Origin: a virus
DNA length: 27,341 nt
Virus record (IMG/VR): IMGVR_UViG_3300048126_000571
Span: 1 to 27,341 of that record
Direction: 5' to 3' (one strand)
This document shows, one piece after another, positions 1-7,933 of this stretch. Under the pieces are notes generated by a model, which searched no databases, was not told where the DNA came from, and saw nothing but the letters and a program-made list of their open reading frames with translations. Position numbers and translations under genes: made by a program. Every line of letters begins with the position of its first letter. Positions within the stretch are counted from its first letter, which is position 1.

Positions 1-1
1 T

Positions 2-1642
2 GTATCACGTGCAGGTTTGCTTGGATATGTACCTCGATCAGTATTGGCACCAAGGGCAACAGTTAAGTTAGTAGTTGATGTAACAAATAGTGATTCTATT
101 AATTTGCCAACAACATTAGTATTAGAAAGAGGTACTAAGTTTACAACATCAGTTGATGGTGTATCATATACATTCTCATCATTAGAATCTCAAACTGCAA
201 TTCGTCTTGACGATACAACAGGTAATAAAACATTTACTTATGATGCTATTCCAATAGCAGAAGGTACAATACGTTCATTATCATATCGTGTTGATAATGA
301 TATTGAAAACCAAAAATTCCAAGTATCAGATGCTGATGCTGATACTTCATCGTTAAGAGTACGAGTTCAGAATAATCAACAATCACAAACATTTGATACA
401 TATCAATTATTTACAACTTTACAAGATGTTGTATCTGATACACAAGTATATCACTTACAAGAAAATTCAAGTGGCTTCTATCAAATATTTTTTGGTGATG
501 GTATTATTGGTAAAAAGCCAGTTAATGATAATATTATATCTCTTGATTATCTTGTAACACAAGGTATTGCTGCAAACGGTGCTAATGTATTTGATTTAGT
601 AACAGCCTTTCCAACGTTAAACGAACCAGATATTACAGTTACAACAATTATTAATGCGAATGGTGGTTCGACTGCAGAAACAACAGAGTCAATACGATTT
701 AATGCTCCCATTACTTTCCAAGCACAGGATCGTGCTGTTACTTCACAAGACTATGCTGCAATTATTCAAAAGAACTTTGCTAACATTGAATCTATATCAA
801 CATGGGGTGGTGAAGATAATATAGTTCCAGATTTTGGTAAAGCATATATTAGTATTAAACCTCTTATTGGTGATGCATTAACTACGAACGAAAAGGAAGA
901 AGTTAAAAGTATTATTAAATCTAAGAATATTGTATCAATCACTCCTGAGATTATCGATCCTGAGTTTACTAATCTTGAGCTTGATGTAATTTTTAAATAT
1001 AATCCTTCAGTTACAAGTCGATCAATTTCTGCATTAGAATCATTAGTTAAAGACGTTGTATTAGATTATAACTTTAATCAGTTAAATCGTTTTGATGGTG
1101 TGTTTAGACATTCGGAGTTATTAACACTTGTTGATTCAGCAGATCCTGCTATTACAAGTTCTACAATTCGTCCATTCTTATTTAAAACAATTGTTCCTTC
1201 TGTAAGCCGTGTAAAAAATGATTTTACTTTAAGCTTTGCTGGTTCTTTCTTTATTCAACCAGGTAAACCATTTAATCTTTCAAGTACACCATTTAAATTT
1301 AATGGTGTAGATCATTTCTTTGGTGATACTGAAATAACTGACAGTGATAATAGAACAGTTGTAATATATAAAATTGTAAATAACGAAAATATTATTGTAA
1401 ATGGAAATGTTGGACTAATTAATAGCGATACTGGTGTTATTACTTTAAATAATTTTGCTCCTGATGATACAACACCAATAAGAATTACAATATCGCCTAA
1501 TTCATTAGACCTTGCACCAAAAAGAAATCAAATTATTAATATCGATTCTTCAAAAATTAACACTAAAGGATCAGTCGATAACATTGCATACTCTGGCTCA
1601 GCTGGAACGATCAATTATGCAACTACTACTAGAATGAGATAA
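2..1642 (+). CDS. 6: Baseplate wedge protein gp6, 5'-truncated by window edge
   Basis: This is the C-terminal 546 codons of a T4 gp6-type baseplate wedge subunit, the protein whose dimers form the inner ring of the baseplate around the hub. The frame is open from base 2, and the first residues (VSRAGLLGYVPRS) already match an internal gp6 motif, so the true start lies upstream. The TTG at 17 is only an in-frame codon. Recognisable family segments are the GLLGYVPRS stretch, the baseplate-J-like segment IRFNAPITFQAQDRAVTSQD (about 690-750), the following WGGEDN...FGKAYISIKP (about 800-860), and the NLELDVIFKYNP strand near 970-1010. T4 gp6 is 660 aa, so roughly 100 residues are probably missing. 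The stop is followed three bases later by the gp7 start, consistent with coupled translation. Family assignment is firm. Confidence 0.9.
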   Translation, partial: VSRAGLLGYVPRSVLAPRATVKLVVDVTNSDSINLPTTLVLERGTKFTTSVDGVSYTFSSLESQTAIRLDDTTGNKTFTYDAIPIAEGTIRSLSYRVDNDIENQKFQVSDADADTSSLRVRVQNNQQSQTFDTYQLFTTLQDVVSDTQVYHLQENSSGFYQIFFGDGIIGKKPVNDNIISLDYLVTQGIAANGANVFDLVTAFPTLNEPDITVTTIINANGGSTAETTESIRFNAPITFQAQDRAVTSQDYAAIIQKNFANIESISTWGGEDNIVPDFGKAYISIKPLIGDALTTNEKEEVKSIIKSKNIVSITPEIIDPEFTNLELDVIFKYNPSVTSRSISALESLVKDVVLDYNFNQLNRFDGVFRHSELLTLVDSADPAITSSTIRPFLFKTIVPSVSRVKNDFTLSFAGSFFIQPGKPFNLSSTPFKFNGVDHFFGDTEITDSDNRTVVIYKIVNNENIIVNGNVGLINSDTGVITLNNFAPDDTTPIRITISPNSLDLAPKRNQIINIDSSKINTKGSVDNIAYSGSAGTINYATTTRMR

Positions 1643-1645
1643 TAT

Positions 1646-4600
1646 ATGGCTCAGCAAAGTTTAAAAAATCTAGATTCATTTTCAAGAGGTTACATTGAAG
1701 ACGTAAGATCAAAAGTAGATTTTGATACTACGCGACGAGCTATTACGAGTGACAGTATTGAAGCTGGGACAAGCATTACGATGGCTTCAATACCAGCACT
1801 TGTTATCGATGGAAGTATTCCTGCAGAAATACAAAATCCATTAGTTGGTAAAGTTATATCAGGTAAAGGGATTGTTGGTACACCTCGTGTGACAGCTATA
1901 TCTGCAGATCGACTTGTAATTACGTTTGATCAGCCACAAACATTAGATGCTAGTTTAGGCCCAATTGCTCTCACTTTTAGTGATACAAATTCAGGTATAG
2001 ATCAATATGAATTAACTGGGTCTGCTAAGTCAAGGTCTAAAGAAGATATTCGAATTGATGATTTAGTTCCAGAAGAATTATTAGAATACGCAACAAATTC
2101 TGCGTATGGAAGTAATGATACTGGTGGTATACGCACATTCTTAGAATCTTATTATAAGTATATGAACTTGGAAGAGTTTACTTATAAAGATGTAGAAGTA
2201 TTTGAAGATATCGTTATTGACAACCAGGCTATTTTTAGAATTAATGTTCCAAACAAATTTTTCCAAAGAAATTTAGTATTAGCTGCAAAATTCTTTGATG
2301 CTGATGGTTTACCTTTGCTTGTTGGTGACGAAGATGGATCTCCTACTCTCGTAGGAGAGGATATATTATTAAATGATAGTGCTCTATTGACTGTTGGCCA
2401 AAGCTACCAAATTACGAGCTTAGGAGATGGTTCAGAAGCTAATATCGCTTTAGGCATAAACAATATTACAGGGCAAGAAGAAAATTCATATGCAGTAAAT
2501 GATGTATTCGTTGCAACTGATGATGGTACTGGATATGATGCAACTCAAGGTTCGTCACCAGTAAGTGTAAAATTGCTTTCATACCCTACGGTCATTGATG
2601 ATATTTTTACTAAAAATATTAGTATTAGTAATGCAAATAAATTGCCCGGAAGATTAGAAAACTCAGCTGAACCAACAGGTAGAACTTTAAATATTTATGG
2701 TTTATCACCAAGATTGAATAAACGTAAGATTAGAATGGAAACTTATGTTTATAATTATATCGAGGCTGGTCCGTCATATCGTTTAAACACAATAGAAGAT
2801 TCTCTAAATCTAAATGAAGCTCAAGAAGAATTTTTAGATTTAATGCAAAAGGAAATTGCTCCTGCATTAGATAAAACTTCGCCAGTTAATAAAAGAGCAG
2901 TATATGAAAAGATAATCGATTTTTATAAAATACGTGGCTCTTTTGAATCGATTGAAACATTCTTTAAATTATTATATAACGAGCAAGAAATTCAAGTTAA
3001 CTATCCGTGGGATAATACACTTAAGCCTTCTTCAGGTCTTTATGATCCTAAGTCTGCTTTTGCTGTAAACTATAGTCAAACACAATTAATTGAATCAAGT
3101 GATAACGCTAATAATGATACGTTTGGTAGATCTATTTCAGTAAGCGGTGATTCTTTTGCATCTGGCTCGCCTAAACAAGAAGCTGCAACTGTTGATATTA
3201 CAACGGATGCAGCAGCTAATGCTGGCTCAAATAATAGAACTATTCCATTAGCTAATACGACTGGCCTGCAAGTTGGCATGGTAGTTACAAGTGTGACTGA
3301 TGCAAGTAATATTACTTCTAACAGTAAAATCGCATCTATCGTCAATGGTGTAAGTATTACCTTAGATAAAAATATAGCAGAAAATATTGGTAGTGGCGAT
3401 ACTATAAGGTTTACCGGCCAAGTTAATGCCGGCGCGGTGTATGTATTTACTACTACAGACAAAGGAACGTCGTATACTGAAGAAGCAAAAATTGTAAGTA
3501 CTGCCACAGATGCCGATACTGGTTTTTCTGGAGATAATTTTGGTCGATGTGTTGAATTAGATGGAGATACTTTAGCAATATCTGCACCTTCTGATGAAAC
3601 TACTCTTGGTACAGCATCTACTGGTTCAGTTGAAATATGGGAACGTAGCAAAAATGCTTCCGGCAATAATGTTTGGTCGTTTAATACTAAAATTATAGCT
3701 CCGGTTGCAGGCGAAAGATTCGCAAATGGCAATGAATCTGTGTCTTTAAGTGGTGATTATCTTGCAGTAGGTCACGTTGGTTTTAATGATGATCCTACTA
3801 ATGAACCAGAAGGTGCAGTAGTAATATATAAAAGAGTTGGTTCGACATGGGTCGTATTACAAACATTAAGAGCTCCTACTACATTAAATTCAGGCGCACC
3901 TGCGAATAAAGGATTTGGTGAAACTGTTGTATTAAAGGGAAAATACCTTGTTGCTTCTTTTCAAAATTATTCAACAGCTTCAGTTTCAAAAACTGGTAGA
4001 GCAATTGTTTATAAGAAAAACGATATTACTGGTTTATACGAACAAGATGGAATATTGCAACCAACAAATGATATTGCAAATCAGCTTTTTTCAAAAGCAA
4101 TTGATATCACAAATGTAGAAAATGGATCACCACGAATTGCTCTAACAAGCCGGGATAATCCCTATCATACTATATACATTTTCGAAAGAGGTCACGCACT
4201 AGGAGATAGTACGGCAGAAGAAGCTGCTTCATGGCATCCTTTAAATTCTCTTCCAAGTACTGTGATTCCGAGTATACGAGATAATACAAACTATGGTGGA
4301 ATTGTAAGAATAAGCGGCGATAATTTAGTTATTGGTGAGAATGGGTATGATGAAGTAAATGCATCTAATAATGGTAAAATATATCACTATGAATATAATA
4401 ATGATACCAATATATGGGATCCAAAATTACAATATAGAGGTGATATAACTGTAGCAGAGTCTAACTTTGGGTTTGGTCTAGATTTGTCAGATGATGATAA
4501 AGGTTATTTAATTGTTGGTTCACCAGGCAAGATTGATGGGACAGGAAATCAAAAGGGTTTCGTAAGGTCGTTTAATAGACCAGCTCTTTCTGGATCATAT

Positions 4601-6157
4601 ACAACTTCAGCAGGATTTCTATCAGAGAAAAATATAAAAGTACATGACTCTGATTTTTATCAAAAGTTTTCTTATGTTGTAAAAGTAGGTCGAAACTTAG
4701 CTCAATGGAAAGAACCATTTGATAAGTTAGCTCATCCTGCAGGGTTTAAATATTTTGGTGAAGTATTACTTGTATTACAAGCTGTTCGTAATGTATTAGG
4801 CGATACTACATCTAATACAACTGTAGGAATAGGTGCTGATACAGTTACATATTTAAATTCATATAGCGCATCTCCTGCATTCAGAAAAACAATGTCATCA
4901 ATGCCCGGCATTCAGCCTGGTTATATCGGTATTGAAGATATAGGTTTACTGATAGAAGCAGTTGCATCAGTCTTTGGTATTATTGGTCTAGCTAGAACAA
5001 ATAAAGATGCTAAGCTAACAGTTAGTTCAGTTGCAGCAAATGGTGCAATTACTGGTATATCTATCGCAGAGCCAGGACATGGATATGCAACTGCACCAAC
5101 GCTTACGATAACTGGAACTGGAGCTGCAACGTGTACTATTAATTCTAAGGGTGAAGTAAACAGTGTTACTATTACTACTCCTGGCACTGGATATAGTACA
5201 CAAACAAATATAGTAACTCAAAAATTATCTGAAGTTTCAAATTCAGGTACAGTAAGACAAATCGGTAAGACTAGTTCTACTACATTGGGTTTGCAGTTAA
5301 TTGGATTAAATAATAAATCATATACGTCTACGCCACTAATTAGTATTTCAGCACCAGATGCTCGAGAAGCAAATGGTCAACCATCGGCTTCAAATGTACA
5401 AGCTACTGCTACTCTTACGAGAAATGCTGGGACTGGAAAAATTACAGGATTTACAATTACTAATCCTGGTAACGGATATCTAAATGATGCTAAGATAACA
5501 GTAGAATACGCACCAGAAAAGCGCGCTCCGGATTATACACATAAAAAGATTATTCCATCTAATCACGATGTTGAAATTAAAGAAGTGTTACCAGAAAATA
5601 ATTATTTTAATCGTAAAGATCGTATACCAGTTACAGAATATAATGTAACAGTTCAAAGTAAAAGCGATAATTCGGGCAATGCTTTTTATATAGACAATGA
5701 TGAAGCAACTGCATTATCATTAGTTCGTGGAAAAACGTATAGATTTATACAAAGCGATTTAAGCAATGTTAATCACCCACTTAAATTTTCTAGAGTGTTA
5801 AATGGTACACATGTCGACGCTCTGGAATATACGACGAATGTAACTTACGTTGGATTCCCTGGCACAAGTGGTTCTTATACTCAAATTACAATTCCACAAG
5901 ATGCACCACTAGCATTATATTATTATTGCTCAAATCATATTGGTATGGGATCTTCCCTAGCTATATCTGGTAAAAATGTAGCTAAGGAAAACCCTGCATT
6001 TTTAGGGCAAAAGAAATTCCAAGGGAATTATAATATAAATAATTTTTCTAACTTCACAATAGAAGATATAAACACAACAATCAATGATGGAACTGCTATA
6101 AATAAATTAAACATCCAAGCAAGTTTATCAGACGCAATTAAAGAAACTACACTATAG
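1646..6157 (+). CDS. 7: Baseplate wedge protein gp7, greatly enlarged with inserted domains
   Basis: T4-type gp7, the wedge subunit that links gp6, gp8 and gp10 in the baseplate. Length is 1503 aa against 1032 in T4. Family signatures include the N-terminus MAQQSLKNLDSFSRGYIEDV, RTFLESYYKYMNLEE (about residues 165-180), IIDFYKIRGSFESIETFFKL followed by YPWDNTLKPSSGLYDP (about 425-475), and FYQKFSYVVKVGRN...HPAGFKYFGEVLL (about 1008-1050). The extra length sits in inserts: a small beta module (residues 41-111), a VGQSYQI module (246-308), an apparent seven-bladed FG-GAP propeller (about 486-978), GxGY repeats (about 1124-1288) and a cupredoxin-like domain (1332-1442). It lies three bases after gp6 and its TAG stop overlaps the ribosome binding site of gp8. 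The Shine-Dalgarno sequence is weak, so coupling to gp6 is likely. Core identity is confident; insert functions are inferred. Confidence 0.88.
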   Translation: MAQQSLKNLDSFSRGYIEDVRSKVDFDTTRRAITSDSIEAGTSITMASIPALVIDGSIPAEIQNPLVGKVISGKGIVGTPRVTAISADRLVITFDQPQTLDASLGPIALTFSDTNSGIDQYELTGSAKSRSKEDIRIDDLVPEELLEYATNSAYGSNDTGGIRTFLESYYKYMNLEEFTYKDVEVFEDIVIDNQAIFRINVPNKFFQRNLVLAAKFFDADGLPLLVGDEDGSPTLVGEDILLNDSALLTVGQSYQITSLGDGSEANIALGINNITGQEENSYAVNDVFVATDDGTGYDATQGSSPVSVKLLSYPTVIDDIFTKNISISNANKLPGRLENSAEPTGRTLNIYGLSPRLNKRKIRMETYVYNYIEAGPSYRLNTIEDSLNLNEAQEEFLDLMQKEIAPALDKTSPVNKRAVYEKIIDFYKIRGSFESIETFFKLLYNEQEIQVNYPWDNTLKPSSGLYDPKSAFAVNYSQTQLIESSDNANNDTFGRSISVSGDSFASGSPKQEAATVDITTDAAANAGSNNRTIPLANTTGLQVGMVVTSVTDASNITSNSKIASIVNGVSITLDKNIAENIGSGDTIRFTGQVNAGAVYVFTTTDKGTSYTEEAKIVSTATDADTGFSGDNFGRCVELDGDTLAISAPSDETTLGTASTGSVEIWERSKNASGNNVWSFNTKIIAPVAGERFANGNESVSLSGDYLAVGHVGFNDDPTNEPEGAVVIYKRVGSTWVVLQTLRAPTTLNSGAPANKGFGETVVLKGKYLVASFQNYSTASVSKTGRAIVYKKNDITGLYEQDGILQPTNDIANQLFSKAIDITNVENGSPRIALTSRDNPYHTIYIFERGHALGDSTAEEAASWHPLNSLPSTVIPSIRDNTNYGGIVRISGDNLVIGENGYDEVNASNNGKIYHYEYNNDTNIWDPKLQYRGDITVAESNFGFGLDLSDDDKGYLIVGSPGKIDGTGNQKGFVRSFNRPALSGSYTTSAGFLSEKNIKVHDSDFYQKFSYVVKVGRNLAQWKEPFDKLAHPAGFKYFGEVLLVLQAVRNVLGDTTSNTTVGIGADTVTYLNSYSASPAFRKTMSSMPGIQPGYIGIEDIGLLIEAVASVFGIIGLARTNKDAKLTVSSVAANGAITGISIAEPGHGYATAPTLTITGTGAATCTINSKGEVNSVTITTPGTGYSTQTNIVTQKLSEVSNSGTVRQIGKTSSTTLGLQLIGLNNKSYTSTPLISISAPDAREANGQPSASNVQATATLTRNAGTGKITGFTITNPGNGYLNDAKITVEYAPEKRAPDYTHKKIIPSNHDVEIKEVLPENNYFNRKDRIPVTEYNVTVQSKSDNSGNAFYIDNDEATALSLVRGKTYRFIQSDLSNVNHPLKFSRVLNGTHVDALEYTTNVTYVGFPGTSGSYTQITIPQDAPLALYYYCSNHIGMGSSLAISGKNVAKENPAFLGQKKFQGNYNINNFSNFTIEDINTTINDGTAINKLNIQASLSDAIKETTL
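1766..1978 (+). repeat. Dispersed beta module type A, copy 1 (in gp7 N-terminus)
   Basis: Residues 41-111 of gp7: TSITMASIPAL, then LVGKVISGKGI, VTAISADRLVITF and a final IALTF. It shows the same order of elements as five other copies in this window: a short strand, 'L.VG..V', an 'I.sI....ITL' hairpin and a closing '.I.F' strand. This is the most divergent copy and was identified by eye. Confidence 0.5.
2339..2358 (+). other. 8-bp perfect hairpin inside gp7
   Basis: TCTCCTAC (2339-2346) and its exact complement GTAGGAGA (2351-2358) flank a TCTC loop. It lies in frame in the gp7 codons for SPTLVGE, just before the VGQSYQI insert. No T-tract follows, so it is not an intrinsic terminator. It may be an mRNA structure or coincidence. 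Confidence 0.5.
2381..2569 (+). repeat. Dispersed module type B, copy 1 (VGQSYQI module in gp7)
   Basis: Residues 246-308 of gp7: ALLTVGQSYQITSLGDG, a hydrophilic stretch, then VNDVFVATDDGTGYDATQG. The pattern 'vGxxYxIxxxG ... vgdxFxaT..GtG' is shared with segments of the DUF4815 protein (12971-13180) and the fibre (20420-20611). It resembles short beta modules often seen as inserts in phage tail proteins. Its function is unknown. Confidence 0.5.
3100..4578 (+). other. FG-GAP-type beta-propeller domain within gp7
   Basis: About 490 residues holding seven repeats of the FG-GAP kind, each opening with an 'FG.sv.lsGd.laigap' strand pair and closing with a 'g.vyiy.r' strand. Repeat openings are near 3118 (FGRSISVSGDSFASGSP), 3535 (FGRCVELDGDTLAISAP), 3712 (RFANGNESVSLSGDYLAVG), 3908 (GFGETVVLKGKYLVAS), 4081 (LFSKAIDIT), 4287 (YGGIVRISGDNLVIGENG) and 4460 (FGFGLDLSDDDKGYLIVGSP). 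Seven blades is the usual number for an integrin-alpha-like propeller. The insert falls between the conserved gp7 segments YPWDNTLKPSSG and KNIKVHDSDFYQKF, which in related phages I would expect to lie close together. Classical DxDxDG calcium loops are not obvious. A role in surface binding is inferred. Confidence 0.65.
3230..3418 (+). repeat. Dispersed beta module type A, copy 2 (inside propeller blade 1 of gp7)
   Basis: NNRTIPLANTTGLQVGMVV, then NSKIASIVNGVSITLDKNI and SGDTIRFTG. This is the clearest copy of the module. It interrupts the first propeller blade, between FGRSISVSGDSFASGSP and the blade's closing strand GAVYVFTT, so it is a domain nested within a domain. Confidence 0.6.
5015..5509 (+). 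repeat. GxGY repeat region in gp7 (type C modules)
   Basis: Tandem short beta units with the pattern 'I....PGxGY.t.Ptlti.G.G': GISIAEPGHGYATAPTLTIT, then VTITTPGTGYSTQTNI, then FTITNPGNGYLNDAKITV. Between the second and third lies YTSTPLISISAPDA, a degenerate unit. Single units of the same type occur in gp8 (6995-7081) and in the DUF4815 protein (9620-9721). The role is probably structural, adding a beta-solenoid or small barrel; this is inferred. Confidence 0.55.
5639..5971 (+). other. Cupredoxin-like domain in gp7 C-terminal region
   Basis: Residues 1332-1442 read as a single plastocyanin-like beta-sandwich: YNVTVQS strand, GNAFYIDND, LVRGKTYRF, then NHPLKFS with His1377, GTSGSYTQITIP, and finally LYYYCSNHIGMGSSLAI. 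The last segment supplies Cys1428, His1431 and Met1434. One upstream His plus a Cys-His-Met cluster is the type 1 copper ligand set of cupredoxins, though the C-x2-H-x2-M spacing is tighter than in plastocyanin (C-x2-H-x4-M). Similar 'YYYCSNHxGMG' domains occur in other marine phage structural proteins. Whether copper is bound is not shown by the sequence. Confidence 0.65.
6034..6041 (+). promoter_or_regulatory. TATAAATA late-promoter-like octamer upstream of gp8 (distal)
   Basis: Exact match to the T4 late promoter -10 octamer, inside the 3' end of gp7 and 125 bases before the gp8 start. In DNA this AT-rich a few such octamers are expected by chance, so the support is weak. Confidence 0.25.
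6097..6104 (+). promoter_or_regulatory. TATAAATA late-promoter-like octamer upstream of gp8 (proximal)
   Basis: Second exact T4-late octamer, 62 bases before the gp8 ATG and 55 bases after the distal copy. Distance and orientation fit a late promoter for gp8, but it lies in gp7 coding sequence and may be coincidental. Confidence 0.35.
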
Positions 6158-6166
6158 GAAAAAATC

Positions 6167-7915
6167 ATGGCCGCAATAATATCGGGAAACTTTAGATCAC
6201 TTAACGCTGCAGCTTTCGTCGATGAAATAAAAGGCGATAGAAGTAACGTATACGTTGGATTAGGTAAATCTAGTCCATGGGGAGGAACCACTACAGCTAA
6301 TACTAGTGATACTGATGCTCCTACACCAACTGACACACTAGAAGCAATTAACGAAGCACGTCAACAGCTTATCGGACTAAAATTAGTTACTGATGCCGAC
6401 GTATCACATGTTGTACCAAGATATGATTGGAACGCAGGCGCTGAATTTGTTGCATGGGATTCTACTGATCCAGCTATTTTTGATAAAGCTTTCTATTGTC
6501 TAACTGCAGACTTTAAAGTTTATAAGTGTATTGTTGCTCCAGTTTCTGGTGGTGTATCTGATGTTCCAACGCATACTGATGCAGCTATTACTGCTACGAC
6601 TGATGGTTATTATTGGAAGTACATGTATACTATTCTAGCAGCTGATTCTGAAAAGTTTTTAACAAATTCCTATATGCCAGTTAAAACTCTAACAGAACAA
6701 ACAAAAGGAACTGTTGCTGCTGCTATTTCTAATTCAAATACATTTACTCTTGACTTTGAAAATCCTAGGATTCAAGTAGGTCAAATTATTACTGCAGATA
6801 ACACTGGCGGTACATCAAACATTGATGCTGATACGACTGTTGTGTCTGTAAGCGGTAAAACTATAGTAGCTTCTGCCAGTATTACAGCTTTACATGATGG
6901 TAATATTGTAACCTTTGGTAATTTTTTATCAACTGATTCAAAGTTTTTGCAACAGCAATCACAACTTACTTCTAGGGCTCTAGGCTCAGTCAGTGGTATT
7001 GAAAGATTAAAATTAATAAGTGGTGGTACTGGTTACACTAGTGCAAATACAGGACTTGTTATAACTGGTGATGGGACTGGTGTCGCAACTCCAGGTACTA
7101 TTAACGCAAATTATATTACTGGCGGTGCATTTACTAGTGATATTATTCTTACAGGAGATGCTGCTACATCAGGTACTGATGTTGTTGGTACTAATTTTAG
7201 TGTTGCACAAGCTACAGTTACTTCATCTGATTCTGGTGCTTCAGGTGCTGAATTTGAACCAATTATTGCTCCACGTGGTCGACCAGGATTCAGTACAGCT
7301 AGTGCTAGTGGTGGACATGGTACAGATCCAGTATTTGAACTTGGTGGTTTTTATGTAGGACTTAATGTTCAAATAAGCGGAACAACTGATACAGCAATTG
7401 CTAATACTCAAGACTTTAGACAAATATCACTCATAAGAAATCCTCTTATTGGTGGTGTAATTCCAACAAATCCAGTTTCAGCAATTAATACATTAAAATT
7501 TATTTCTTATGATACTGCTCATACTGGTGGTGATAATAGTGCATCAACCGCTTATGCAACTAAAGGTGCTAATTTAGCTTTAGCTGCACAGGCAAATGAT
7601 CATGTGATCGAAAATAGTAGTACTGGATTTAAAGGATATATAGTTAATGTAGATACAACTGCTAAAAGAATTTACTACTTTCAGAATGATCTAACCGGTT
7701 ATGTTGCACCAACCGATGCTGATATGGTAATTAAGACTGGTGGGCAAGCAGTTGCTGGATTTGCAATAAGTGCAAGTACAGATGATATAGGAATTGGCGC
7801 AGCACCAAATAACTTTAATGCTGGATCTGGTGAAATGTTATTCCTTGAAAATCGTGATCCAATTCAAAGAAGCACATCACAGATTGAAGACGTTAAATTA
7901 ATTATAGAATTTTAA
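6167..7915 (+). CDS. 8: Baseplate wedge protein gp8, enlarged
   Basis: T4 gp8-type wedge protein, which with gp6, gp7 and gp10 builds the baseplate sector. The N-terminal third is typical of the family: ISGNFRSLNAAAFVDEI, SNVYVGLGKSSPWGG, VVPRYDWNAGAEFVAWDS, FYCLTADFKVYKCI and DGYYWKYMYTI...KFLTNSYMPV (to about residue 170). T4 gp8 is 334 aa; this one is 582. The extra length includes a type A beta module (188-251) and a GxGY unit (about 277-305). The C-terminus SGEMLFLENRDPIQRSTSQIEDVKLIIEF is family-like. The ATG has an AGGA Shine-Dalgarno at 6156-6159 overlapping the gp7 stop, so start choice is clear. Family assignment is firm. Confidence 0.9.
   Translation: MAAIISGNFRSLNAAAFVDEIKGDRSNVYVGLGKSSPWGGTTTANTSDTDAPTPTDTLEAINEARQQLIGLKLVTDADVSHVVPRYDWNAGAEFVAWDSTDPAIFDKAFYCLTADFKVYKCIVAPVSGGVSDVPTHTDAAITATTDGYYWKYMYTILAADSEKFLTNSYMPVKTLTEQTKGTVAAAISNSNTFTLDFENPRIQVGQIITADNTGGTSNIDADTTVVSVSGKTIVASASITALHDGNIVTFGNFLSTDSKFLQQQSQLTSRALGSVSGIERLKLISGGTGYTSANTGLVITGDGTGVATPGTINANYITGGAFTSDIILTGDAATSGTDVVGTNFSVAQATVTSSDSGASGAEFEPIIAPRGRPGFSTASASGGHGTDPVFELGGFYVGLNVQISGTTDTAIANTQDFRQISLIRNPLIGGVIPTNPVSAINTLKFISYDTAHTGGDNSASTAYATKGANLALAAQANDHVIENSSTGFKGYIVNVDTTAKRIYYFQNDLTGYVAPTDADMVIKTGGQAVAGFAISASTDDIGIGAAPNNFNAGSGEMLFLENRDPIQRSTSQIEDVKLIIEF
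6728..6919 (+). repeat. Dispersed beta module type A, copy 3 (in gp8)
   Basis: Residues 188-251 of gp8: SNTFTLDF, RIQVGQIITADN, DADTTVVSVSGKTIVAS and DGNIVTFG. It keeps the order of elements of the other copies although residue identity is low. Confidence 0.5.
6995..7081 (+). repeat. GxGY unit in gp8 (type C module)
   Basis: GIERLKLISGGTGYTSANTG followed by LVITGDGTG. It has the same pattern as the tandem units of gp7 at 5015-5509. Confidence 0.5.
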
Positions 7916-7933
7916 TAAAGAGAAATTAAAAAT

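Noticed and set aside
17-19. TTG as the start of gp6
   Set aside because: The frame is open to base 2 and upstream residues VSRAG continue the gp6 family sequence, so the gene begins before the window.
3076-3732. Long open frame on the minus strand inside gp7
   Set aside because: It lies wholly opposite a well-supported gp7 segment, and the translated product has no recognisable family and the Val/Leu/Ser-rich composition typical of antisense shadows.
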